Shown here: positions 16,167-24,481 of the stretch, one piece after another
Layout: each line of letters opens with the position of its first letter
How positions within the stretch are numbered: the first letter of the stretch is position 1
Notes under the pieces: generated by a model
What the model was told of the DNA's origin: nothing
The model's database searches: none
The model's input: only the letters and a program-made list of their open reading frames with translations
Translations under genes and position numbers: made by a program
Source of the DNA: an uncultured Collinsella sp.
Lineage (GTDB): Bacteria; Actinomycetota; Coriobacteriia; Coriobacteriales; Coriobacteriaceae
Length of the DNA: 64,000 bases
Assembly (NCBI GenBank): GCA_905213265.1
Contig: CAJMHR010000004.1
Span: forward strand, 6,606-70,605
Direction: 5' to 3'

Positions 16167-17837
16167 CTACTCTTTATGGCTGCCACCTCCCCGCTTGACC
16201 AGGAGCGCGACCACGATGAGCGCGGCTCCGGCGACCGCTGCGGCGGCCGCGGCGTACATTGCCATATCGCCAGTCGAGGGCATAAAGCCTCCGGTGGTAA
16301 TGCTAGGGGGTGTGCCGGTGGGCGTGTTGATGAGCGACGCCTCCAGGCTGCCCGTCGACCCGTCCGCGCTGTCGGCGCGCAGGGGCGACTCGGCCGTGAT
16401 GGTGAGCTTGGGCTTGGCGGCGGCAACCTGGTCGACGTCCAGGCCCTCGACCTTGACCGTCACGGAGCGCGTGCCCTCAAAGGCCGTGTAGCCCTTGGGC
16501 GCCTTGAGCTCGCGGACCTCCAGCTTGCCCGAGTCCACGCCCGAGACGGTCACGCGGCCGTCCTCGCCCGTGGTAACGGTGGCCTTGCCCTCCGCATCCC
16601 ACGTGCCGTCGGCCGACAGCGTGCGGCCGCGGTCGTCGGCGATGCTCAGGACCGCCCCGGCAAGCGGCTTGTCGCCGTCGCTGCCGCGCTTGGTGAGCGC
16701 GAGATCCCAGGTGTAGGCGCACGCGTCGTCGCTCGGCGTGCGGGTGAAGCCGGCATCACCGGACTGGTCGGCAAAGGGAGAGCGCGGGTAGCGCAGGTAG
16801 ACCTCGTTGGGGTTGCCCTTCGCGATACCGTGGTTGCATGCGCCGTTGAGCGGCGCGTCGTACACGGCGACCACGCGGGCGCCCGCGGTGAAGGCGTCGG
16901 CCCCGCCGAGCGCGGCGATGAGGTCGCCGGTGCGAACGGTGAAGGTCTTGCCGTCGGTCGCTACCTTGGTGGCGCACTGGGCCGTGATGTCGGTCCAGCC
17001 CTTCGCGGGCTCGGTGCCGGCGCGGCCGTCCTTGCCGGCCGAAACGGCGTCGAAGCCGCCGTCCGCGCCCGCCGCCACGTACACGCGCATGCTCGCGGCG
17101 ACCTTGGAGAGGTCGAGCCCCGCGCTCATGGTGTCGACGAACTGCACCGTATAGGTGTCGTAGGCGGTAAGACCCGCCGGGACCGTGGCCGAGAGGCGCC
17201 AGTACAGGTCGTCGGCGACCGTGGCGTCGGCGGCCTTCTGCCATGCGGCGGTACTGTCCTCCAGCACGTGCTTGGACACCTTGGGGGTCGCGGCCTTGGG
17301 CTTGACGGTGACGGCGCTGCCGCCCACCAGGGCCATGATCGGCGCGGTGCCGGCCTCGCCCTCGGCGATGGCGTCGTCGTCGGCGACGATGAGCCAGTAG
17401 CCGCAGGGCAGCTCGGCCGTCGTGCCCGCATTAAGGGCCTTGAACACGGCGCCAGAGCTCTGGAGGGAACGAGCGAGCTGTGCGCTCAGCGCGCTCGTAA
17501 GGTGGGAATCGGTGTTGAGCCACTCGGCAGCTTCCTGCGCGGTGGTCTGGGATTTGGACATGCCGGCGCTGTGCAGCACAGGCAGCGCGGCGTCGCGCAC
17601 GGCATCGCTTGCCCAGGCGAGGTCGGTGGCGATTTTAGCGTCTTTGTCGCCATCGATGACGTTGGCGCTAAAGATCTGGTAGGCGTCGTAGCTGCTCGCC
17701 ACGGTGCCGCTCACCGTGATGGAACCGGTCGAGGTCGGCGCAGCCTGCGCGGATGCGGGGAACACAACCGCGCAGGTGCCGATCAAGAGGGCAAGCAGCG
17801 CAAACAAGATCGGGAAGGAGCAAACTTTCTTATTCAC
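16167..17837 (-). CDS. Second LPXTG-like pilin with isopeptide domains (minor or basal)
   Basis: A 556-residue secreted protein with signal peptide (NKKVCSFPILFALLALLIG ... ASAQA), a TVKPKAATPKVSK pilin-type lysine motif, an E-box-like LEVRELKAPKGYT, and the C-terminal signal MPSTGD followed by a hydrophobic helix and KRGGGSHKE. The GTG start at 17837 is chosen because GGGGGG lies 8 nt upstream and it overlaps the tip gene stop by 8 nt; a longer in-frame reading would overlap more. The MPSTG sorting motif differs from LPLTG, which suggests a basal or ancillary subunit. Confidence 0.85.
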   Translation of the reverse strand: MNKKVCSFPILFALLALLIGTCAVVFPASAQAAPTSTGSITVSGTVASSYDAYQIFSANVIDGDKDAKIATDLAWASDAVRDAALPVLHSAGMSKSQTTAQEAAEWLNTDSHLTSALSAQLARSLQSSGAVFKALNAGTTAELPCGYWLIVADDDAIAEGEAGTAPIMALVGGSAVTVKPKAATPKVSKHVLEDSTAAWQKAADATVADDLYWRLSATVPAGLTAYDTYTVQFVDTMSAGLDLSKVAASMRVYVAAGADGGFDAVSAGKDGRAGTEPAKGWTDITAQCATKVATDGKTFTVRTGDLIAALGGADAFTAGARVVAVYDAPLNGACNHGIAKGNPNEVYLRYPRSPFADQSGDAGFTRTPSDDACAYTWDLALTKRGSDGDKPLAGAVLSIADDRGRTLSADGTWDAEGKATVTTGEDGRVTVSGVDSGKLEVRELKAPKGYTAFEGTRSVTVKVEGLDVDQVAAAKPKLTITAESPLRADSADGSTGSLEASLINTPTGTPPSITTGGFMPSTGDMAMYAAAAAAVAGAALIVVALLVKRGGGSHKE

Positions 17838-20800
17838 GACGCTCACCCCCCTTCGCATTCGCCTTGCGACGAATGTGCATCCAGGCTGCAGCAGCGCAAA
17901 GCACCACCGCGCCGGCAAGGTACGTCAGAGTGACGCCCGACATACCAGAAAGGGGCAAAGAGGTGGAGTAGGTGTTGGTGAAGGTGGGGTTTGAGGTCGG
18001 AGTCGCGCTCTCATGACCGCTGGCGTCGACCTCGTAGTAGACCGGCGTGCAGGTCAGATGTCCGTTGCCGTCATCCTTTGCCGTCACCACAACCTTGAAA
18101 GTCTTGGTGTCGTTGGTGTAGCCCTCGTGTTTGGTGTCATCGTCCTTGCGGGCGGGGCATTCACGGATGTAGTAGGTGAACTGCGCCTGCCGATTTTTAT
18201 CGAGATTCTTAAGGCTTAGTGGGCCGATTGGTACCGGTTTATCGAACTTTACTATCTGAAGGTTTCCCGACTCAGCAGAAGTACATTTGGTCTGAAGAGA
18301 CGTCTCTCTATCTTCCGAATCCTTGGTATACAGCTCGAACTTAAACTTCTTCATCTCGCCGCCGTCGACCTTCTTGGTCACCTGAGGTGTCCAAGAGCCC
18401 GAGGTCTGGTAGGGCGCGAGCTCGTTCGTAAACGCAGGTTTGGAGGCGTTGCCGATTTTTACGGTCGAGACGGTCTTATCGTTCGCATCTTCGCTCCAAC
18501 CATAGAAGTCAGATCCGCACGCGGTGAAGTCCGCTGCACCTTCTTTTTTTACGGATACTGTGGAAGCGCTCCTATCAACTCCATAACGATTAATCTTGAT
18601 CCCCAAGAGGCTGGTCGTATTAACTGGTGTCGTACCAACCTTTATATGTATTTTGTAAATGGCCTTATCAAAGGTCGTGCCTTCCTCACTGATAGGGACT
18701 TCAACAAGGTAGAGGTCGTAATTGCCCGACTGGTAGTTCGCAGCCGTATCAATGACGATCTCTCCACTTTCATTAACGGTAACCTCGGACGTCGCCTCGC
18801 ATCCGTTTGCGTTAAGTGAGCCGTCCGTATTCCAATACGGCTCCCCAGCTGAATCGGCGGCTTTACCCAACAGCTTGAACTTATAGCCGTGGCCCGTGAG
18901 GCCTTGCGGTTTGCCGTCCTTCATGAGGACCTTGTTAGCCTTGACCTTGATTGCAGGATACACGTCCAGGGAAGTAACCTCACCGACGATGAGGTCGCCG
19001 TTGGTCATGATGCCGCCGCCGTGGGTGTAGGAGTAGTTGCCACTGATGATGGTCGTAGCATCTCTCTGCGCATCACTTTTAGCCATACCGGAAGGATTAG
19101 CCTCAAGGCCGAACATCCACTTAGCCTCGGCGCCGCCGTTGGCATCGATCTTAATCTCTTTGCCATCGCGGGTGCCCTTCCAGCCAGCCGAGCCGCCACC
19201 GAGCATCTTGCCAAGAACGACAGCGATTGTCTTATCCGCGCCAGTCTTATTACGGACCAAGAAGAAATCCTCATGACCGGAATCTTGGAAGAGATGAGTA
19301 ACGTAATTTACTTCATCGCGGTCTTCAATTTTGTTGTCGCCGCCAGCGGAATAATGAAACGCTGGATGTTTATGTTCATTTTGATCAAGGTCTGGCAGCT
19401 TTTTGCCATCTTGATCAACGTTATCTGCGTTGTCATAGATAGCAGCGCCATTTGAGTGCGAAACGATTGTCTCGCCCGTAGGACAAGCACCGACGCCACC
19501 GCCCCAGCCACCGGCGCGATTATTAGTGATCAGCGTCTTGAAAATATTGAGCCTGCCGCCCTTCTGGATAAAGACACCGCCACCGCCCCAGTCGCCGCCA
19601 CGTTTGCCGCCACGCTCACAATCTACGCCCGTCATAGTCTTGTTATTCGTGATATAAATCTTGCTATTGGGGCTAGCTTCAATTTTCGCCTGCATACCAG
19701 GGTTGTTGCCGCCAGCGATACGCAAACCGCCGCCCTCGCCGTTAAGAGATTCGTTGCCCGCAATCGTGCCACCTGTCATGGTAAACTGAATTTTTTTTTC
19801 CCAGAAACCGGCATAAATACCGCCGCCGGCTTCTTTGGAGTAGTTAGCTGTAACGGAGCCGCCCTCCATGGTTAGTGTGCCGCCGTCAACAGATGCAATG
19901 CCACCGCCGCCAAGCAGGCCCTTGTTATAAATGTTCGAGTCGTTGATATACGAATCAACACGGTTGTTTGTGATGTTGGCCGAACCACTGATGTTAACGT
20001 TGACGCCTTTGGTAAAGACACCGCCGCCATAGCCATTGCCGGGACTCCCGCCTTCGTTATAGACGCCGTCATACGTGGCGTTACCCGAAATAACTCCACC
20101 AGAAAAATTCAGTTTGGCGCCTTTGTCAGCATAGATGCCGCCGCCAGAAGCAGCCTTGTTTGCAGCGATTACGCCGTTGGTCATTTTGAGCTCGGCATTT
20201 GCGCCCGTCACGCACATGCCACCGCCCCAGCCGCCGCCGTTACCGTTGGTGACATACCCGCCAGAAATATTGACAGTGCCCCGAGAGAAAATAACGTGAC
20301 CGTCGTAGCCCAGGGTACGAGGCGTTGTGATCATGCCACCCTTAAGGTTGAGCGTACCGCCTTCCTGAACGGAAATGACTTGATTTACAAAGCCCGCTTT
20401 GCATGCAACGATAGCGCCGAAATTGGTAACAGTGTGCTGATAGGTCTTTTCGCTTGTACCAAGACTGTTAGGCGTGCTTTCAGTTACGTAGTATGTGAGT
20501 GATTGTGGAACACTTTCATCATCGAACTGCATCGTTGCTGGCCGATCAGGATCACCATTGGCAGCTTCAGTCCGCGAGTCATTCGCCTTACCTTTGACAG
20601 TTAGCGTAAAGCCACTTTTAATTGTGATAAATGTACAAACAGAATTTCTGTCGTCCTTGTTAATGTTACCGTTGCTGTAATAAAGCTTGTGACCCGCAAG
20701 GTCGATCGTAGTGTCTTGTTCGATGGTGATCGGCGAGCTCGAACTAATATCAGCAGCCAGACGCAGCTGTGTGGGCTTGTTCACCGCGGCAAGGTACGCT

Positions 20801-21252
20801 GTCAGGTCTCTGTCACTCGTCAGCAGCGTGTACCCATCCTTATCTTTTTTAAGTCCCGGAACCTCACCTTCATTTGCAACAGTAGCGACCTTATAGACAG
20901 ACTGTCCATCATCCGCGGGCTGCGCAGCGCTCTCGGCTTCCGTGTCATCAGACAACGGGGCCGTCTCGAGAGCGTCGTCGCCAGTCTCGTCGCCCTCGGT
21001 CTCGTCACTATTCTGGTTTTCGGTATCCCCGTTGTTGGTGTTGTCTACATCAGTAGACTCACTTGAGGAACCCCCCCCCATCACAGTTTCCTCGGTAGGA
21101 ACCGTCTGGGCATCGTTGGCAATGGCCTGCGAGATCGGAGGCATGACGAGCGACAGTACCAGGCTCAAAACGGAGGCTCCGCACAAAACGCCTGCCAGTA
21201 CACGGCGCGTCGCTTTTTTACTCTGCTTAGTTTTTTCTGAATTTGCTTTCAT
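17830..21252 (-). CDS. Large LPXTG-like surface adhesin with beta-helix region (pilus tip candidate)
   Basis: A 1140-residue protein starting MKANSEKTKQSKK after GGAGGAGACATCG. It has a long signal peptide (about 1-45), an acidic low-complexity linker (about 55-110), a right-handed beta-helix-like region rich in GGGIYA/GGGVF repeats (about 290-640), a C-terminal FctA-like or Cna-B-like segment with YYIRECP, and the sorting signal LPLSG with hydrophobic helix and basic tail. It is promoter-proximal in the pilin operon, as tip adhesins often are. A run of nine G (codons 58-61) and a run of nine A further on make it a phase-variation candidate. Confidence 0.88.
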   Translation of the reverse strand: MKANSEKTKQSKKATRRVLAGVLCGASVLSLVLSLVMPPISQAIANDAQTVPTEETVMGGGSSSESTDVDNTNNGDTENQNSDETEGDETGDDALETAPLSDDTEAESAAQPADDGQSVYKVATVANEGEVPGLKKDKDGYTLLTSDRDLTAYLAAVNKPTQLRLAADISSSSPITIEQDTTIDLAGHKLYYSNGNINKDDRNSVCTFITIKSGFTLTVKGKANDSRTEAANGDPDRPATMQFDDESVPQSLTYYVTESTPNSLGTSEKTYQHTVTNFGAIVACKAGFVNQVISVQEGGTLNLKGGMITTPRTLGYDGHVIFSRGTVNISGGYVTNGNGGGWGGGMCVTGANAELKMTNGVIAANKAASGGGIYADKGAKLNFSGGVISGNATYDGVYNEGGSPGNGYGGGVFTKGVNVNISGSANITNNRVDSYINDSNIYNKGLLGGGGIASVDGGTLTMEGGSVTANYSKEAGGGIYAGFWEKKIQFTMTGGTIAGNESLNGEGGGLRIAGGNNPGMQAKIEASPNSKIYITNNKTMTGVDCERGGKRGGDWGGGGVFIQKGGRLNIFKTLITNNRAGGWGGGVGACPTGETIVSHSNGAAIYDNADNVDQDGKKLPDLDQNEHKHPAFHYSAGGDNKIEDRDEVNYVTHLFQDSGHEDFFLVRNKTGADKTIAVVLGKMLGGGSAGWKGTRDGKEIKIDANGGAEAKWMFGLEANPSGMAKSDAQRDATTIISGNYSYTHGGGIMTNGDLIVGEVTSLDVYPAIKVKANKVLMKDGKPQGLTGHGYKFKLLGKAADSAGEPYWNTDGSLNANGCEATSEVTVNESGEIVIDTAANYQSGNYDLYLVEVPISEEGTTFDKAIYKIHIKVGTTPVNTTSLLGIKINRYGVDRSASTVSVKKEGAADFTACGSDFYGWSEDANDKTVSTVKIGNASKPAFTNELAPYQTSGSWTPQVTKKVDGGEMKKFKFELYTKDSEDRETSLQTKCTSAESGNLQIVKFDKPVPIGPLSLKNLDKNRQAQFTYYIRECPARKDDDTKHEGYTNDTKTFKVVVTAKDDGNGHLTCTPVYYEVDASGHESATPTSNPTFTNTYSTSLPLSGMSGVTLTYLAGAVVLCAAAAWMHIRRKANAKGGERRE
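19791..19799 (-). repeat. Nine-base poly-A run inside the adhesin gene
   Basis: The coding strand reads GAAAAAAAAATTC (codons E-K-K-I). A run this long can cause polymerase or replication slippage. It is the second long homopolymer in the gene. Confidence 0.85.
21071..21079 (-). repeat. Nine-base poly-G tract near the adhesin N-terminus
   Basis: The coding strand has ATG followed by GGGGGGGG and TTCC, nine consecutive G in codons 58-61 of 1140. Gain or loss of one G would shift frame after the signal peptide and abolish the adhesin. Confidence 0.92.
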
Positions 21253-21306
21253 CGATGTCTCCTCCCCAAGAGACCGCGATCTTGCTCTTTCACTATCAAA
21301 CGTATC

Positions 21307-21371
21307 TGCGCAATCTGTAATTGCGCACGCTTATAGTACATATTGTAACGATTGTTTGAACATCTAAGCAA
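21307..21371 (-). promoter_or_regulatory. Candidate promoter and operator of the pilus operon
   Basis: On the minus strand TTGCTT (21366-21371) and TACAAT (21342-21347) are 18 bases apart. A dyad TGCGCAAT-ctgta-ATTGCGCA (21307-21327) lies just downstream, where it could be an operator or a leader hairpin. Confidence 0.45.
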
Positions 21372-21710
21372 AAATACCGATAGTTTTGTAGCGAATTCTC
21401 AATTCGCTTGACATTTGCTCGGATTTACCTTCGTTTATTCGCTATGAATTATCTATTTCTACTGGTAATTAAGCTAGTTATCATTTTTTAATAGCATTTT
21501 ATTTATTTGCACAACATTTTGCTCAAGAGCATGCGTCCTGTGAACAGTTGAAAATCAACCGTGAACGGTAGATCATTAACCGGGAGGAATAGACTACCAA
21601 ATTGATGGGAATATCTTTAACCCATCGGTGGTTAGAAGCATGATGTTCAGACAACAAAATTTGAATTTTCGCGCAGATTTTAGGCATCAATTCGCCCAAA
21701 TCGTCTGAGG

Positions 21711-21743
21711 CCACCACAAAGGTACCTGCTCCCTTTGTGGTGG
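21711..21743. repeat. Dispersed palindrome, ACCACCACAAAGGTGCC family, copy 2
   Basis: CCACCACAAAGG pairs with CCTTTGTGGTGG around TACCTGCT. It lies 14 bases past the HAD gene stop. Confidence 0.75.
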
Positions 21744-21756
21744 TTCTCCCCCGGCG

Positions 21757-22578
21757 CTACAGCAGATGCTCCTCGATAAAGATCGCGATGCCGTCTTTGT
21801 CGTTGCTCGCGGTTACAAAATCGGCGGCGGCACGGGTGGCATCGCTGCCATTTGCCATGGCCACGCCCACACCGGCGTCAGCCACCATGCAGGTGTCGTT
21901 GTCCGCATCGCCAAACACGCAGATGTTCTGGAGCTCCATGTCGTTGAGCTCCGCCACGCGCACAAGGCCGCGCGTCTTGGACACGCGCGGATCCATGAAC
22001 TCGTAGAGCCGCTGCGTGGTTTGCAGAGCCGCCGCCTTAACAGTGTTATCGGCAAACGTCGATGCTCGCTCGATGACCTGCGGCATCACCTCGGGCGCCA
22101 TGGTAAACATCACCTTGGGCTGCGGCTCGCGCAAAAACTCGGCAAAATCGACCACCTGGTAGGGCACGCCGTCGACGCGCGACAGGTGCTCGACGCACGC
22201 GTTGCTCTCGGGCACGTAGAACACGCCGTCTCGGGGGCAGACGGGCGTTGCAGGAAGGTCCGCCATGTGCTTGCAGATGCGCGCGATGGTCTCGCCCGGC
22301 AGCGGATAGCTCAGCTCGTTGATGTCGTGCGCGCGGTCGATGACCTCGGCGCCACCGCAGCCCACCATCACGTCTACCAGGCCTTCGATGCCCCAGAGCT
22401 CGTACATGGCCTCGGTCGCGTGGGCGTCGCGCCCGGTGCACAGGCCAAAGAGCACGCCGCGGTCGCGCAGGGCGCGGATCGCCGCCACGGTGCGCGGGGA
22501 CACCGTGTGCTGGCTCGTGAGCAGCGTGCCGTCGATATCGCAGAACACGGCTTTGATGTGGCTGAAGGTGGTGTCCAT
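21757..22578 (-). CDS. HAD-superfamily (Cof-type) sugar or nucleotide phosphatase
   Basis: A 273-residue cytoplasmic phosphatase. Motif I is FCDIDGTLL (residues 12-20), motif II LCTGRD near 42-47, and motifs III/IV are in the FGDADNDTCMVADAG region near 225-240, with the C2-type cap between. This is the Cof/YbiV class, whose substrates are usually sugar phosphates or flavin intermediates. It is a single gene flanked on both sides by dispersed palindromes. Confidence 0.88.
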   Translation of the reverse strand: MDTTFSHIKAVFCDIDGTLLTSQHTVSPRTVAAIRALRDRGVLFGLCTGRDAHATEAMYELWGIEGLVDVMVGCGGAEVIDRAHDINELSYPLPGETIARICKHMADLPATPVCPRDGVFYVPESNACVEHLSRVDGVPYQVVDFAEFLREPQPKVMFTMAPEVMPQVIERASTFADNTVKAAALQTTQRLYEFMDPRVSKTRGLVRVAELNDMELQNICVFGDADNDTCMVADAGVGVAMANGSDATRAAADFVTASNDKDGIAIFIEEHLL

Positions 22579-22670
22579 GGGGGCCTTTCTGGGTTGTGCG
22601 GCGGTGTGGGGCGTATTCGTGAACGGCGTACATGGTATACCAAGGCACAGGCGCGGCCTGCCAAAGCAAA

Positions 22671-22705
22671 AACCACCACAAAGGTGCCTGGCCCCTTTGT
22701 GGCGG
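22671..22705. repeat. Dispersed palindrome, ACCACCACAAAGGTGCC family, copy 3
   Basis: AACCACCACAAAGGTGCC and CCCCTTTGTGGCGG form the hairpin. The preceding CCAAAGCAAAA is shared with the copy at 24261, so the repeat unit extends to the left. Confidence 0.75.
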
Positions 22706-22737
22706 CCGGACCCGCAGGATGGCCTGTCCCGCAGCGC

Positions 22738-22802
22738 AAACCATCACAACATTCGACGTTTTTCGGCAAAATCGCGATTTTCGCTGAATGTTGTGACGGT
22801 TT
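22738..22802. repeat. Dispersed palindrome, CATCACAACATTCGA family, copy 2
   Basis: Left arm CCATCACAACATTCGA (22741-22756) and right arm TGAATGTTGTGACGG (22785-22799) carry a few mismatches. It lies just past the stop of the MFS gene. Confidence 0.75.
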
Positions 22803-24089
22803 TTACCGCCTCGCGGCACGATCAAAATGCCGGCGGCCAAACAGCAGCAACGCCGCGGGAACCGCCGTCACGACCGTGCCCGCCCCTATGAGCGTCTGCT
22901 GCACGCCAAATGTCGCCGCCAGCCACGGGGCAATCGCCAACGGGGCCACGCCAGCGAACATATTGCCAAAGCCCATGACCGAGTTCACGCGACCGAGTTG
23001 CTCGAGCGGTGCCGTCGTTTGCACGATGGTGTTGTGGAGCGGGTTGACGACGCCCCAAGCCACGCCCAGGGCAATCTGGCCGACAAGGGCTACGCCCACG
23101 TACGGCGTTCCCACGTAGAGCAGGCTTCCCAGACCCACGGACATGAGCGCCACGAGCAGCGTTTTAAGGTTGACCAGGTGCGGCGGCATGCGGAGCGCGA
23201 GGACGGCGCCCAGCACCGCGCCCACACCGCTGGCCGACGAGAGCCAGCCCATCCACTCAACACCGACGTGCAGGACATCGCGATAGAAGAACGACTCCAG
23301 CGGGTCGAAGGCGCCGTAACCAAAGTTTGAAAGGAAAATAATGCAGAACAGCAGGGCGAGGACACTGTTGGTAAAGACCGTCTTGATGCTGGTCGCGAAG
23401 GTGACGCGGGCGGACGTGCTGGGGTTGGGGCCTTGGCTGGCCTTATCCGATGTGATGTCGCCAATCGCGGGTTTGCCTTCGTGTGTGGCGACCTGACCTG
23501 CACTTTGCCTAAAGCCCCAACCGGCAATGAGCGCCAACGCGGTAAAGAGCATCATGAGCACGAACACCGCGCGTGACGATGTAGTCGCCGCGACAAAGCC
23601 TCCCAGTGTGGGGCCGACGATAATGCTCACGTTGGAGAACATGGCGATGGCGGAGTTGATGTCTTTGAGCTCGACGGGATCATCGGTGAGATATGCCGGA
23701 TAGGACGTGGCGATGGGTTGGGCGAATCCCATCACAAAACCTAGGAGCACCGCGCCGAGCAGGACGATGCCGGTCGCGCTGCCAAAAACGAGGATCGCCG
23801 CGCCGGTTGCCAGCGTGCCCACGATGCTCAGCAAGAAATGGCGGCGCGGGCCCCAGGCGTCGAGCGCCGCGCCACCCGCAAAGGATCCCAAGATCACGAA
23901 TACATTCATAAAAAGAACGGCCAGCGATGTCGCCACGACCGAGGCATCGTCTGCATAGGTGAGCGTTCCGATGACGCCGATAAAGTAGCTGGTCTGAAAA
24001 CCGGTGTAGATGAGAAAGCGCATCGCCACTAGGCGCTTGGCCTGCACGGACAGCGATGATCGAGGCTTTGAGAAAAGAGAGGCGAGCAT
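22803..24089 (-). CDS. Major facilitator superfamily transporter
   Basis: A 428-residue protein with about twelve hydrophobic segments and a loop after helix 6 rich in polar residues (EGKPAIGDITSDKASQGPNPSTSA). The fold is that of an enterobactin-exporter-like or tetracycline-like MFS member (MFS_3 type: DAWGPRRHFLLSIVGTLATG motif A between helices 2 and 3). The start at 24089 follows AGGAGTCTCC; a longer form to 24128 has no better site. Substrate is unknown; multidrug or small-molecule efflux is typical. Confidence 0.82.
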   Translation of the reverse strand: MLASLFSKPRSSLSVQAKRLVAMRFLIYTGFQTSYFIGVIGTLTYADDASVVATSLAVLFMNVFVILGSFAGGAALDAWGPRRHFLLSIVGTLATGAAILVFGSATGIVLLGAVLLGFVMGFAQPIATSYPAYLTDDPVELKDINSAIAMFSNVSIIVGPTLGGFVAATTSSRAVFVLMMLFTALALIAGWGFRQSAGQVATHEGKPAIGDITSDKASQGPNPSTSARVTFATSIKTVFTNSVLALLFCIIFLSNFGYGAFDPLESFFYRDVLHVGVEWMGWLSSASGVGAVLGAVLALRMPPHLVNLKTLLVALMSVGLGSLLYVGTPYVGVALVGQIALGVAWGVVNPLHNTIVQTTAPLEQLGRVNSVMGFGNMFAGVAPLAIAPWLAATFGVQQTLIGAGTVVTAVPAALLLFGRRHFDRAARR

Positions 24090-24260
24090 GGAGACTCCTT
24101 GTTTCATACGAATACGGGCGGTGGGCATTCGCCACCGTCTGTCAAATCAATCTATCCGCATGAAACATTAAGGACGCATCAGGACCCTTCTCTCCGTTTT
24201 TCGCCCGTCATGAACTACTTGGTAGATTGTAAGGCATGTCCCACACATCTACCAAAGCAA

Positions 24261-24296
24261 AAACCACCACAAAGGTGCCTGGCCCCTTTGTGGTGG
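24261..24296. repeat. Dispersed palindrome, ACCACCACAAAGGTGCC family, copy 4
   Basis: AAACCACCACAAAGGTGCC and CCCCTTTGTGGTGG pair. Right after it, CAGATAAAACCTACCAAAAT and ACCTGTCCC (24313-24343) recur in reverse orientation at 60222-60253. Confidence 0.75.
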
Positions 24297-24376
24297 AAAC
24301 AGCGTTTGCCCAGATAAAACCTACCAAAATAAACCTGTCCCTTTTTGGCAGGTCTATGTTGTGGCAACGCAGCGAG

Positions 24377-24474
24377 CCGGTTCCAAGTGCCCCAGGTCGC
24401 CCCGAAAGAGGAGCGACGCGTACTTTGGTACGCGAGCGACGGCTTGAGGGGCGAGATGGGGTGCTTGGGGCCGG
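24377..24474. repeat. 98-base nested hairpin after the moaC-mobB gene
   Basis: CCGGTTCCAAGTGCCCC (from 24377) pairs with GGGGTGCTTGGGGCCGG (to 24474), then TCGCCCC with GGGGCGA, and an inner CGCGTAC/GTACGCG. It starts a few bases past the moaC-mobB stop. The remainder of this 392-base gap holds two repeats and no gene. Confidence 0.65.
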
Positions 24475-24481
24475 CGCAGCG

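Larger units (their letters stand above)
21253..21756. other. AT-rich upstream region of the pilus operon
   Basis: This 504-base gap is clearly richer in A/T than its neighbours and has no gene I can support. It contains the pilus promoter candidate (21307-21371) and, at its left edge of the next gene, a dispersed ACCACCACAAAGG palindrome. The base change suggests acquired DNA. Confidence 0.55.

Noticed and set aside
16176..17933. Long open frame opposite the second pilin
   Set aside because: Arg/Gly/Val-rich antisense translation; the minus strand has signal peptide, pilin motif and sorting signal.
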